Shown in pieces: positions 50,049 to 59,306 of a DNA stretch of 64,000 nt. The translations under genes and the position numbers were made by a program. The stretch covers positions 124,001-188,000 of the forward strand of contig JAJCZZ010000101.1 of assembly GCA_029262115.1 (NCBI GenBank), read 5' to 3'. The DNA comes from Gemmatimonadota bacterium. Its GTDB lineage: Bacteria; Gemmatimonadota; Gemmatimonadetes; Longimicrobiales; Gaopeijiaceae. The stretch's first letter is position 1, and each line of letters begins with the position of its first letter. The notes under the pieces were generated by a model, which saw only the letters and a program-made list of their open reading frames with translations, did not search any database and was not told where the DNA came from.

Positions 50049-51077
50049 TCAGCCCTCCCCTTCGCTGGAGGGGGCGGGCGGCCCGGACGCCGTGGCCGGA
50101 ATCGGTGGATGGAGCAGGGGGTTGGACGCCCGAGCCCCCGGCAGCCTGCTGTAGAGCTTGGCGGCCGTGATCGCAATGACGAGCGAAAGTGAGGTCGTGA
50201 TGATGATCGCGAAGATCAGTTGGTTGATCTGGAGCCCCATCAGCGCCAGGAGAAGAACCGGCGGCACGAGCTGGACGGACGCGGTGTTGATGGCCAACAG
50301 CATGACCATGTCGTCCGTTGCCGTGTCCTCCGATGGGTTCAGCGTCTGCAACTCCTCCATCGCCTTGATCCCGAAGGGTGTCGCGGCGTTCCCCAGGCCG
50401 AAGACGTTCGCTGCCATGTTGAGCGCGATCATCCCGAGCGCGGGATGGTCATCGGGGATTCCCGGGAAGAGGGGCTTGAGCACCGGTCGGACGAGGCGGA
50501 CCAGTGCGTAGATGACGCCGGCATCCTCGGCGATCTTGAGGAGCCCGAGGAAAAGCGCCAACACACCGATCAGGCCGAGACTGATCTCAGCGGCCGTTTC
50601 CGCGAAGTCGAGGGCAGCCTGGGAGATGGCATTCATCTTCACAAAGCGGACTTCTTCGAACACAAGCCCCGCCGAGGCCGATCCTCCCACCCCCGTGAGC
50701 GGTGCGAAGTCGACGAGCGATCCCTGAAGTTCCTCATCCCGGGACTGGGACACCACCTGGATCGTCGACAGGGGATCCGGAAGGTCGGAGCCACCGTCGA
50801 AGCGGAGGACCACCCCTTCCTGTGATTGACGGAGCACACCGGAGAACGGTTCCGAGGGAGCCGCTTCGACGCCGTAGAACTCGCGGAACGTACCGGGGTC
50901 GATCCGGATCGAAACGGGGACACTCCGACGGTCCGCATCGTACCCCTCTGGGAACGCGACCTCGACAGGCAGGGGCTGGCCGTTCCGGTACGCGTCGCGT
51001 GTAAGATCGCCGACGTCGGACACGACGGCGAAGAGCAGGCTCGAGATGATCAGCCCGCCCCAGATGTAGTTCAGCAT
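50049..51077 (-). CDS. spmA: SpmA-like protein with a large inserted domain
   Basis: This 342-residue protein has SpmA features: MLNYIWGGLIISSLLFAVVSD at the start, AAEISLGLIGVLALFLGLLKIAEDAG, FPGIPDDHPALGMIALNMAANVFGLGNAATPFGIKAME and VMLLAINTASVQLVP. Bacillus SpmA is about 196 residues. Here about 130 extra residues (roughly 22-150) lie between the first helix and the Gate part and appear beta-rich (VPVSIRIDPGTFREFYG, LSTIQVVSQSRDEEL). They would lie outside the membrane. ATG 51077 fits the conserved N-terminus. It is the first gene of the spmA-spmB-mpl unit and divergent from the histidine kinase gene. Confidence 0.85.
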   Translation of the reverse strand: MLNYIWGGLIISSLLFAVVSDVGDLTRDAYRNGQPLPVEVAFPEGYDADRRSVPVSIRIDPGTFREFYGVEAAPSEPFSGVLRQSQEGVVLRFDGGSDLPDPLSTIQVVSQSRDEELQGSLVDFAPLTGVGGSASAGLVFEEVRFVKMNAISQAALDFAETAAEISLGLIGVLALFLGLLKIAEDAGVIYALVRLVRPVLKPLFPGIPDDHPALGMIALNMAANVFGLGNAATPFGIKAMEELQTLNPSEDTATDDMVMLLAINTASVQLVPPVLLLALMGLQINQLIFAIIITTSLSLVIAITAAKLYSRLPGARASNPLLHPPIPATASGPPAPSSEGEG

Positions 51078-51255
51078 GGGCTCCGGGGGTTGGGGACGGC
51101 GCCTCGGGATGGCGTATGGTCGGCGTGGCGGGGAGGTGCAGCAAGGTCGGTGCCCCTGGAACGCACCCGCCTGATTCGCCGGCTGCCCGTTGGGGAGTCT
51201 CAGGTGGCACGATCCTCGCAATCACGGTAAGGCGGAGATTCAACCACATGGGATC

Positions 51256-52455
51256 ATGAGCCAACCACTTCGGCACGAGCCATCTGAATACAGCGTCCTG
51301 ATGTTGGACGCGGGTGCGGTGGATCCGGACTTCGTCCGCCGGACACTCGATGAGTCCACCACGTCGAAGTGGAACATCACGGTCGCGAGTTCCCGTGCCG
51401 AAGCGCTTGAGAGCCGTCCCGAAGACTACGACGTCGTGTGTGTGGATTGTGGCACGGATATCCGTAGCGGATTCGAGGTTCTCGACGAGTTGGGTGGCGA
51501 CGAAGGCTTGGCTGTTCCTGTAGTGTTTTTGGCCTGTGAGCGGGCCGAAGGCGCGAGCCGTCAGGTCGTCGAGCGTGGCGCAAAGGACCTCGTCGTGAAG
51601 GACGATACGGGCCGGGCCCGGCTCGAGCCGACCCTGCTACAGGCGGTCCGAGGCCATCGTGAGGTGCAGGCCATCCGTTCTCGAAATATCCATCTCGAAC
51701 GATTCGCTGGAGTAGTTGCCCACGAGATCAAGAATTCGGTGGGTGCGGCACTGAACGCCCTCAGTGCCCGGGAGATGTTGCAGGAAGACGGGACCGCTTC
51801 AACGGAGGACCTGGAGGGTCTGGTCTCGACCGCGCAACAAGCGCTGGACCGTGCGACCCGCACGGTCGACCGCTTGCTCGACGAAGCCTCGAACGGATTG
51901 TCGGACGCGCCGGCCACCCTCGGCTCTCACGACGTCGGCGGCCTCGTCGAGTCCGTGGCCAGGGAACAGCGGCCGGCCTTCGAGAGCGGTGGTGTGGACC
52001 TGGTGGTCGAGCCGGCCGATCCGGACGTCGAGGGCTGGATCGACCCCGACCTGATGCTTCAGGTGCTGGACAACCTTCTCGACAATGCGCGTCGATTCAC
52101 CCCGGACGGGGGGCGGACCACGATCCAGGCGATTCGTTGTGGGGCACGAGTTGGCGTTCGCGTCAGTGACACCGGGCCCGGCGTGCCAGAGGACTTGAGG
52201 GACTCCGTCTTCGTGGGAAACGCCTGGGATCCGGCGGGCAAACGGGGCCTGGGGCTCGGGCTGTGGGTGGCGGGCCAGGCCGCCCACCGATTGGACGGGC
52301 AGATCCGGCTGGAGGCTTCGTCCCCGGAAGGGGGCGCCGCCTTCGTGGTCGAGGTGCCGGCGGCGGACGCGCTTTCCAACTACCGGTCGATACCAGCCAC
52401 CGGGTCCTCGTCCGGCGTTGTAGGGACGGACCTCGATTCCGGGGCCGTAGCTTGA
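51256..52455 (+). CDS. Histidine kinase with N-terminal receiver domain
   Basis: This 399-residue protein begins with a receiver-like domain (SVLMLDAGAVDPDFVRRTL; Asp64 in VVCVDCG would be the phospho-acceptor), then a HisKA helix with His156 in FAGVVAHEIKNSVG. The ATPase domain has N-box DNLLDNARRF, G1 SDTGPGVPE and G2 GLGLGLWVAG. It may work with the stand-alone receiver at 52585 and the PAS kinase at 53201. No membrane segment is seen, so the sensor is cytoplasmic. ATG 51256 is used; an upstream in-frame extension has no conserved residues. Confidence 0.88.
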   Translation: MSQPLRHEPSEYSVLMLDAGAVDPDFVRRTLDESTTSKWNITVASSRAEALESRPEDYDVVCVDCGTDIRSGFEVLDELGGDEGLAVPVVFLACERAEGASRQVVERGAKDLVVKDDTGRARLEPTLLQAVRGHREVQAIRSRNIHLERFAGVVAHEIKNSVGAALNALSAREMLQEDGTASTEDLEGLVSTAQQALDRATRTVDRLLDEASNGLSDAPATLGSHDVGGLVESVAREQRPAFESGGVDLVVEPADPDVEGWIDPDLMLQVLDNLLDNARRFTPDGGRTTIQAIRCGARVGVRVSDTGPGVPEDLRDSVFVGNAWDPAGKRGLGLGLWVAGQAAHRLDGQIRLEASSPEGGAAFVVEVPAADALSNYRSIPATGSSSGVVGTDLDSGAVA

Positions 52456-52584
52456 GCACGCAGGTAGGCCGTCGACCGGCACGACCTTTGCAAGGTTCGG
52501 CCTCGCGTCGTTACTGTCTCCACCAACGATGCGACGTCCGATGAGACCTCGCATCGAACCAATGTCACTGGGATCGGGAGCGCC

Positions 52585-52956
52585 ATGAGCGCCGAGAAGA
52601 CTGTTCTGTTGGTCGAGGACAACGAGGACAACAGAATCGTGTACGCGATGATGCTCGAGTACCACGGCTACAAGATCATCGAGGCCACGAACGGAGAAGA
52701 TGCCGTCCGTCTCGCCCACGAAGAGAAGCCCGACATCATCTTGATGGACATCTCGATTCCCGGGGTCGATGGGTGGACGGCGACGCAGCGAATCAAGGAC
52801 AACCCAGATAGCCAGGGGATTCCGATCGTGGCCGTTACCGCGCACGCTCTCCCGGAACACCGGCAAAGAGCGGAGCAACTCGGTTGCGATGGATTCCTCA
52901 CCAAGCCTTGCGAGCCCCGACGCCTGCTCGAGGAAGTCCAGAAGCTGATCGGCTGA
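52585..52956 (+). CDS. Stand-alone response regulator receiver (CheY-like)
   Basis: This 123-residue single receiver domain has the acidic pair Glu11/Asp12 (VLLVEDNEDN), phospho-acceptor Asp55 (IILMDISIPG), a Thr in VAVTAHAL and the Lys of LTKPCEP. There is no output domain, so it probably passes phosphate or acts by protein contact, as in DivK-like proteins. It lies between two histidine kinase genes on the same strand and is the likely partner of one or both. Confidence 0.92.
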   Translation: MSAEKTVLLVEDNEDNRIVYAMMLEYHGYKIIEATNGEDAVRLAHEEKPDIILMDISIPGVDGWTATQRIKDNPDSQGIPIVAVTAHALPEHRQRAEQLGCDGFLTKPCEPRRLLEEVQKLIG

Positions 52957-53023
52957 CGCCGTTCCGTCCAAAGGCAGGATACTCGCAGACTTCGAGTTGC
53001 CCCCATACTCCCAAGCCCTTTCG

Positions 53024-53194
53024 ATGGACGACCATAGTTCGGAAACCGAGTCACTGGTGGAGCCCGACGCTCACGGGCCCAGTGGAGATGGCACGTACGT
53101 CTACTGCATCATCAAGAGCGCGGACGAGCGTGGCTTCCCGAGTTACGTCGCCGTCTGGGAGAAGCCCAGGACTAGCAAGTCTGGGTACCCCTGA
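53024..53194 (+). CDS. Small protein, possibly a GvpL/GvpF N-terminal remnant
   Basis: This 56-residue frame contains TYVYCIIKSADERGFPS, which resembles the start of gas-vesicle GvpL/GvpF proteins (YVYCIIxSxExRxFG). The rest of that family is missing and the frame ends SKSGYP six bases before the start of the next kinase gene. It may be a relic, or a small real gene translated ahead of the kinase. Both the coding status and the resemblance are uncertain. Confidence 0.3.
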   Translation: MDDHSSETESLVEPDAHGPSGDGTYVYCIIKSADERGFPSYVAVWEKPRTSKSGYP

Positions 53195-53200
53195 ATCTAC

Positions 53201-55381
53201 GTGTCCGAACCCCGTGATCGAGCGCTGGACGATCGGTGGAAAGATCTCCTGGAGCGGGTGGCATTCGCGGCAGATGGTGCCGACGCCTGCCGCCGTGTGC
53301 TCGAGGAGGTTCTCAACGAGCCCGATGTAAACCGGGCTTTGGTGCTACTCCGGCACGATGGTGTGCCGTACGCTGACGGGTACGGGTTCGCTCCCGATGT
53401 CGTGAGCGAACTCGGGGATCCATCGAGCGACGTTCACCGCTACCTGGCGGAGCGGATCGACAGCGGTGATCCGGGCAGCGTCGGCTCCACGGGACCTCCA
53501 GTCCTTCAGGACGGCTCGTTTGTCGTCATTCCCTTCCCGGGGCCGTCCGGTGTCCCTGTGGGATGCGTGGTCATGGACGGGGGAGTTGAGCCCCCCGGAT
53601 TGGCGCGATCCCTTCAGTTGGTCGGGCCCGTCGTCGCTCGGGCCCGTGCGCTGGACGTGCTTGCAGAAAAGGCGGAGCGGCTCGGTCGCCGGGATCAGTT
53701 GCTCTCGACGGTGGTCGACTCCCTCTCCGATCCGGTCGTCCTTACGGATAACAGCCACGACTTCTTCTACGCGAACAAGCGAGCCGAGAAGCTGTTCGGT
53801 TCCCGAGCACACGACAGCGACGGACGGCGGCGCGCGGTTCAGGTCAACGACCTCCTCTTCTCGTCGTTCCTCATGCAATCGGTGACGAACGAGGGGCCCG
53901 CGTCGCGTGAGTTGAACCTCGTCGATCCAGGCGACGGATCGGATCTACTTTTCGAGGTGATATCGATACCGATGCCTCCCGCAGTTCGCGAGGAAGGTGC
54001 GGTCATCTCGGTGCTCCGGGACATCACCGATCTCAAGCGTGCGGTGAGCGAACTGGAGGTCCAGTTCAACCGTTCGCGGATGGCGGAGCAGGCCGCGCGG
54101 CGTGAGTCCGATCGTCTCAACGTCATCATCGGGAACGCGGGGGATCCGATCCTGGTGACGGATGGGGACTCGAAGATCATCCTCATGAACGTGGAAGCGG
54201 AGCGGTTGTTCGATGTTCCGGAGAGCGAAGAAAACGGCGAGGGAGCCGCTGCTGGACGCGCTGTCCGAGCGAACGACACGAAGTTCACCACTCTGATCTC
54301 CGATTTTCTCCTTCAGGATTACGAGGATCACGCGCGCAGGGTGCAGGAGCTCGTCCTGACCGATCCAGTCACCCATGAGGAACTACCGGTAGAAGTGGTC
54401 AGTTCGAAGATCAGCGATCATCACGGCGGCGTCTCGGCCATCGTGAGCGTCCTCCACGACCTCACGCAGGTGGTCGAGAACAAGCGCCTGGCTTGGGAAC
54501 TCCGCGCGCTCAACGAAGGATTGGAGGAGCGCATCCGGCTTGCGACCGAGGAGCTCGAGGAGCGGAACCGACGGCTGGAGTGGCAGAGCCGAGAACTCGA
54601 AAAGGCCTCGCGCCTCAAGAGTGAATTCCTGGCGAGCATGAGCCACGAACTGCGAACTCCGATCAATGCGATGCTCGGCTACACGGCCCTGGTCCGCGAG
54701 GAGATCTACGGGCCGTTGAACGACCAGCAACACAACGCTCTGAAGAAGGTTCATGGGTCGTCGCAGCACCTCCTCGCCTTGATCAACGACATCCTCGATC
54801 TCTCGAAGATCGAGGCCGGCCGGATGCCTCTCTGGTTGGAGGATGTGAGGATCGAAGGGATCGTGGAAGAACTGATCCAGACGGTAGAACCCATGATCCG
54901 GGAGAAGGACGTCGACCTCTCGACGACCGTGCCGGAGGACCTCCCGACTCTGCACACGGATCGCACGAAGGTGAAGCAGATCGTCCTGAATCTTCTCTCC
55001 AACGCCGTGAAGTTCACCCATGAGGGAGGCGTCTCGTTGGAGCTCGGTACCATGGACGACGGAGCACGCGTGTCGATCGTGGTCAAAGACACGGGGATCG
55101 GGATCGACGAGGCGCACCTTCACTCGATCTTCGACGATTTCCGGCAGGTCGACCAGTCGTCCACGCGGAAGTACGGCGGGACGGGCCTGGGCCTCTCGAT
55201 TACCCGCAAGCTGGTAGATCTGATGGGTGGGTCCATCTCGGTGGAGAGCCATGAGGGCGAGGGGTCGACCTTCCGGGTCGAGCTTCCCGTCCGTGTTTCA
55301 CCGCTCCAGGACGAGGATGAACGGCGGGAGATGGCGTTCCGGAGCGAATCGTCGCGGAAGTCGGACGAGGCCGGAGGATAG
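53201..55381 (+). CDS. PAS-domain sensor histidine kinase
   Basis: This 726-residue soluble kinase has a GAF-like N-terminal part (about 1-160), PAS1 (LLSTVVDSLSDPVVLTDNSH) and PAS2 (NVIIGNAGDPILVTDGDSK). A coiled coil follows (EERIRLATEELEERNRRLEW), then HisKA with His482 in LASMSHELRTPINAMLGY. The ATPase domain has NLLSNAVKFTHEGG, VKDTGIGIDE and GTGLGLSITRKL. It starts with GTG 53201. The two PAS domains may sense light, oxygen or redox state, but no ligand-binding residue such as a flavin Cys motif is recognised. The stand-alone receiver upstream is a likely partner. Confidence 0.9.
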   Translation: MSEPRDRALDDRWKDLLERVAFAADGADACRRVLEEVLNEPDVNRALVLLRHDGVPYADGYGFAPDVVSELGDPSSDVHRYLAERIDSGDPGSVGSTGPPVLQDGSFVVIPFPGPSGVPVGCVVMDGGVEPPGLARSLQLVGPVVARARALDVLAEKAERLGRRDQLLSTVVDSLSDPVVLTDNSHDFFYANKRAEKLFGSRAHDSDGRRRAVQVNDLLFSSFLMQSVTNEGPASRELNLVDPGDGSDLLFEVISIPMPPAVREEGAVISVLRDITDLKRAVSELEVQFNRSRMAEQAARRESDRLNVIIGNAGDPILVTDGDSKIILMNVEAERLFDVPESEENGEGAAAGRAVRANDTKFTTLISDFLLQDYEDHARRVQELVLTDPVTHEELPVEVVSSKISDHHGGVSAIVSVLHDLTQVVENKRLAWELRALNEGLEERIRLATEELEERNRRLEWQSRELEKASRLKSEFLASMSHELRTPINAMLGYTALVREEIYGPLNDQQHNALKKVHGSSQHLLALINDILDLSKIEAGRMPLWLEDVRIEGIVEELIQTVEPMIREKDVDLSTTVPEDLPTLHTDRTKVKQIVLNLLSNAVKFTHEGGVSLELGTMDDGARVSIVVKDTGIGIDEAHLHSIFDDFRQVDQSSTRKYGGTGLGLSITRKLVDLMGGSISVESHEGEGSTFRVELPVRVSPLQDEDERREMAFRSESSRKSDEAGG

Positions 55382-55564
55382 GGCGGACACGCTGAGCCAG
55401 CCGACCGGCGACACGCGCCTCGAGACGTTCGTCGCGATGGGCTGAGGGTCAGACTTCGAGGTGTGACTGAGAGCGAGCGCGGTTGGCCCACTTCTGTTCC
55501 GAGGCGGGTCCTCTCCCCTACATTGGCCGCCGATCCACTGTCCCGCGAACCCAAGGAACCGCCG

Positions 55565-58500
55565 ATGCTCGCGACCCGTTTTCTACCTTCGGCCACGGCA
55601 TGCACGCTGGTAGCCGGCGCCCTCTTCCTCTCCCCTCCGACCCCCGTCTCGGCCCAGGCCACGTGGAACGCGGTCATCGACTCCGCGATGATGGCGGGGT
55701 ACCGGTGGCGCAATCTGGGTCCTGATCGTGGAGGGCGCTCGATTGCCGTGTCCGGTGTCGTCGGGCAACCGGATGTCGCGTACTTCGGGGCGGTCGGCGG
55801 CGGGCTGTGGAAGACCACGAACGGCGGGGAAGATTGGCGCCCCGTGACCGACTACCAGATCACGTCGGCGTCGGTCGGTGCCGTGGCGGTCAGCGAGACC
55901 AACCCCGACATCGTGTTCATCGGCACGGGAGAGACGTGCATCCGGGGCAATATCCTACCCGGTGACGGGGTTTATCGGAGCCTCGACGCGGGCGAGACCT
56001 GGGAGCACATCGGATTCCGGGACTCCCACGGGATCTCCAAGATCAGGATCCACCCGACCAATCCGGACATCATCTATGTGGCGTCGTTCGGGAAGTACTC
56101 GGTCCCGAGCGAACAGCGCGGCGTTTTCAAGAGCACCGACGGCGGGGACACGTGGCGGCGCGTGCTCTACCGGAACGACGAGACGGGGGCCATCGATCTG
56201 GTCATCGACAGGAACGACCCCAACGTCCTCTACGCCTCGCTGTGGCAGGCCTTCCGCAAGGAGTACACGATGTCGTCCGGCGGCCCGGGCAGCGGCATGT
56301 TCAAGAGCACGGACGGCGGTGAGACCTGGACGGAGATGACCCGGAACCCGGGGATGCCGCAGAGCGGATTGGTCGGACGGATCGGCCTGGCCGTCTCGAG
56401 CGCGGACTCCGACCGCGTATACGCGCTGTACGAGAACGACGACGGCGGACTCTTCCGGAGTGACGACGCGGGCGCGACGTGGGAGTTGGTCAACGACAAC
56501 CGTGCCATCCGCCAGCGCGCGTTCTACTACACGCACGTCTTCGCCGACCATCAGGACCCGGACGTGGTCTACATGGAGAACACGTCGATCTTCCGGTCGA
56601 CGGACGGTGGCGAGACGTACGAGACCATCAACAACGGCACGCACGGCGATTTCCACGATCTGTGGATCGATCCGAGTGACCCGTCCCACCTGGTCGTCGG
56701 GAATGACGGCGGCGGCGCGGTCAGCTTCGAAACGGGGGAGGAGTGGACGGACCAGGAGTACTCCACGGCACAGTTCTACCATGCGGTGACGACGGCGCAC
56801 ATCCCCTTCCACGTGTGTGGGTCGCAGCAGGACAACAGCACATTGTGCCTACCCTCGGACTGGAACGCCGGACGCTTCGGCTTCGGGGGCGGGGGCAACG
56901 TCTTCGGCGGTGGCGGGGCCGACGATCGGAGTATCACCGAAGGCTCGATGAATGTGGCGTACCGCGTCGGAGGCGGCGAGCCGGGGTACATCGCACCGGA
57001 TCCGCAGGACCTGAACGTGTACTACTCCGGCACGAACAACGGGCGGTACGTCGACAAGTACAACCGGACGCTCGACATGGGGCGCGAGGTGAACCCCTAC
57101 CCATGGTTCTATTCGGGCGAGCCCGCTCTGGACATGGTCGAGCGGTGGCAGTGGACGTTTCCGATCCTCTTCTCGCCGCTCGACCCGAACACGCTGTACG
57201 TATCGTCGAATCGGCTGTGGCGAACGAAGGATGGGGGCCTCACCTGGGATCGCCTCAGCCCGGACCTGACGCGGGCCGACCCCATGACACTCGGCCATTC
57301 CGGCGGTCCGATCACCGGGGACATGAACGGACCGGAGGTCTACGCCACCATCTTCTCGGTGGGTCCGAGCAAGGTCGACATGGACGTCATCTGGACCGGA
57401 TCGGATGATGGTCTGGTCCATGTGACGCGCAACGGCACGGCCACGGGCGATGCGGTCGGGTGGGAGAATGTGACACCGCCCGACATGCCGGACTTCGGGC
57501 GCGTCAGCCAGATCGACGCGTCGGCGTTCTCCGCCGGAAAAGCGTACGTCTCGGCACGGTTGCCGCTGCTCGACGACTTCCGCCCCTACATCTGGAAGAC
57601 CGACGACTACGGTCGCACGTGGACCAAGATCGTGAACGGACTGCGGGACGACGCCTACGTGAACGCCGTCCGTGAGGACAGCAATCGCGAGGGGCTGCTG
57701 TACGCGGCGACCAACCACGGTGTGTACATCACCCACGATGACGGCGCCCACTGGCAGGAGCTGAACCCCAACCTGCCGGACATGCCAATTACCGACCTGA
57801 TCGTGGAGCACGATGAGCTGGCCATCGCCAGCCATGGGCGGGGCTTCTGGGTGCTGGACAACATGGCGCCGCTGCGGCAGGCACGGGCGGGCCTTACCGA
57901 TGAGGACATGGTGCTGTTCGACCCGGCCGTGGCCTACCGCTCCGCGGACGGTGCCACGCTGTCGTGGTGGTGGGACGAGGTACCGTCGGACGCGCGGATG
58001 GAGATCCTCGACGCCAGCGGGTCGGTGGTGCGCACGTTCGAGCCTCAGGATACGACCGTCGAGCGTGACCGCTGGAGCGGTGCGGCGCTTCCCATGAAGG
58101 AGGGTCTGAACTACCTGCAGTGGGATCTACTCACAGACCCGTGGACGTCGTTCCCGGGCATGATCCTGTGGGGCGTGCGCACCACGGGGCCGGCCGTCCC
58201 ACCCGGCACCTACACGATTCGGCTGATGGCGGACGGGCGTACCGACACGTCGCGGATTGAGGTGCGCGCGAACCCGTGGCTCACCGACATCTCTGTCGCG
58301 GACATGCAGGAGCAGTACACGTTCGGCCGGGCCATCTGGGAGAAGGTCGACGAGGCGAACCGAGCGGTCGTGGCCATCCGTCGCGCGAAGGCACAGATCG
58401 ACGCCCGCCTGGAGGAGTCGGATGATCGGCGCCTGGCGGACGTGGCCGAGCGGTTGGTGAACAACGCGTCCGAGGTGGAGTCGGACCTGTACCAGGTGCG

Positions 58501-58786
58501 GAACCGGTCGGGTCAGGACCCGCTCAACTTCCCGATCAAGGTGAACAACCGGCTGGCGAACCTGCTGTCGATGACCGAGCGCGGAGATGGTCCGCCGAAT
58601 GCCGGCATGCGCGAGGTCTTGCAGATCATGGTGGACGAGTTGGCTGGCTATACCAGCCGGTTGGAGGAGATCTGGCAGACGGATCTGGCGGCGGTGAACC
58701 GTGAGCTGGATCGCCTCGACATGGACGAGATCGATCCGTGGGACGAGGATGTCGTGGTGCCCAATCCGCTGGTTTCCCAGCAGTAG
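55565..58786 (+). CDS. Exported BNR/sortilin-like beta-propeller protein
   Basis: This 1073-residue protein has a signal peptide ending PTPVSAQA. The first two thirds repeat Asp-box (BNR) units such as KTTNGGEDW, KSTDGGDTW, RSDDAGATW and KTDDYGRTW, giving the large propeller shape of sortilin/VPS10 and GH74 proteins. The C-terminal part has an FlgD-like segment and a helical tail (WEKVDEANRAVVAIRRAKAQIDARL). Such proteins are common in Gemmatimonadota and often linked to glycan or peptide binding; catalytic residues are not recognised. A long perfect hairpin follows the stop. Confidence 0.85.
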   Translation: MLATRFLPSATACTLVAGALFLSPPTPVSAQATWNAVIDSAMMAGYRWRNLGPDRGGRSIAVSGVVGQPDVAYFGAVGGGLWKTTNGGEDWRPVTDYQITSASVGAVAVSETNPDIVFIGTGETCIRGNILPGDGVYRSLDAGETWEHIGFRDSHGISKIRIHPTNPDIIYVASFGKYSVPSEQRGVFKSTDGGDTWRRVLYRNDETGAIDLVIDRNDPNVLYASLWQAFRKEYTMSSGGPGSGMFKSTDGGETWTEMTRNPGMPQSGLVGRIGLAVSSADSDRVYALYENDDGGLFRSDDAGATWELVNDNRAIRQRAFYYTHVFADHQDPDVVYMENTSIFRSTDGGETYETINNGTHGDFHDLWIDPSDPSHLVVGNDGGGAVSFETGEEWTDQEYSTAQFYHAVTTAHIPFHVCGSQQDNSTLCLPSDWNAGRFGFGGGGNVFGGGGADDRSITEGSMNVAYRVGGGEPGYIAPDPQDLNVYYSGTNNGRYVDKYNRTLDMGREVNPYPWFYSGEPALDMVERWQWTFPILFSPLDPNTLYVSSNRLWRTKDGGLTWDRLSPDLTRADPMTLGHSGGPITGDMNGPEVYATIFSVGPSKVDMDVIWTGSDDGLVHVTRNGTATGDAVGWENVTPPDMPDFGRVSQIDASAFSAGKAYVSARLPLLDDFRPYIWKTDDYGRTWTKIVNGLRDDAYVNAVREDSNREGLLYAATNHGVYITHDDGAHWQELNPNLPDMPITDLIVEHDELAIASHGRGFWVLDNMAPLRQARAGLTDEDMVLFDPAVAYRSADGATLSWWWDEVPSDARMEILDASGSVVRTFEPQDTTVERDRWSGAALPMKEGLNYLQWDLLTDPWTSFPGMILWGVRTTGPAVPPGTYTIRLMADGRTDTSRIEVRANPWLTDISVADMQEQYTFGRAIWEKVDEANRAVVAIRRAKAQIDARLEESDDRRLADVAERLVNNASEVESDLYQVRNRSGQDPLNFPIKVNNRLANLLSMTERGDGPPNAGMREVLQIMVDELAGYTSRLEEIWQTDLAAVNRELDRLDMDEIDPWDEDVVVPNPLVSQQ

Positions 58787-58805
58787 GGTATCTGACCGCT
58801 CGACC

Positions 58806-58848
58806 GTGAAGAGCCCCGGGGCGCTCGATGCGTTCCGGGGCTCTTCAC
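58806..58848. terminator. Bidirectional hairpin between convergent genes
   Basis: GTGAAGAGCCCCGG (58806-58819) pairs perfectly with CCGGGGCTCTTCAC (58835-58848). It lies between the end of the BNR protein gene and the end of the convergent YjbQ-family gene. No clear T-run follows on the plus strand. Confidence 0.7.
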
Positions 58849-58887
58849 GTTGGTCCGAGCCGCCACAGTCGACTGGGCGGCGGCTCC

Positions 58888-59295
58888 CTACCCTCCCACG
58901 TGCACGACGCACCGCCTCTGGGTGCCCCGCGCACGGTGCTCCCACAGGTAGATCCCCTGCCAGGTGCCCAGGGCCAGCCGACCGTTCACGATGGGAATCG
59001 ACAGCGTTGTCGACGTGAGCGCCGCCCGGATATGCGACGGCATGTCGTCCGGCCCTTCGTGGATGTGCGTGAAGGCGGGGTCGTTCTCCGGCACGTTGCG
59101 CTCCATCCATGCCTGAAGGTCGTGGCGGGCGGACGGGTCGGCGTTTTCCTGAATGGTCAGGCTCGCGGACGTGTGCTGGATCATGACCGTACACAGCCCT
59201 TCGGTAAGGCCGGCACTTCGTACGACACCGGCAACCCGGTCGGTGATCTCGTGGAGGCCCTTCCCTCCCGTGCGGACGTCCAGATGGCCAACCAT
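58888..59295 (-). CDS. YjbQ-family protein (UPF0047)
   Basis: This 135-residue protein matches the YjbQ/UPF0047 family: GLHEITDRVAGVVRSAGLTEG, the conserved HTSASLTIQENAD, HIRAALTSTTLSIPIVNGRLALGTWQGIYLWEHR. Some members have been linked to thiamine-phosphate synthase-like activity, but the natural role is not settled. ATG 59295 is chosen because the conserved part begins shortly after. It lies 11 bases downstream of the zinc-ribbon gene on the same strand, so they are probably co-transcribed. Confidence 0.88.
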   Translation of the reverse strand: MVGHLDVRTGGKGLHEITDRVAGVVRSAGLTEGLCTVMIQHTSASLTIQENADPSARHDLQAWMERNVPENDPAFTHIHEGPDDMPSHIRAALTSTTLSIPIVNGRLALGTWQGIYLWEHRARGTQRRCVVHVGG

Positions 59296-59306
59296 GGCGG
59301 TGTGCG

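Noticed and set aside
49503-51077. Evidence for endospore formation from spmA/spmB
   Set aside because: These genes are widespread in non-sporulating bacteria and no other sporulation gene is in the window.
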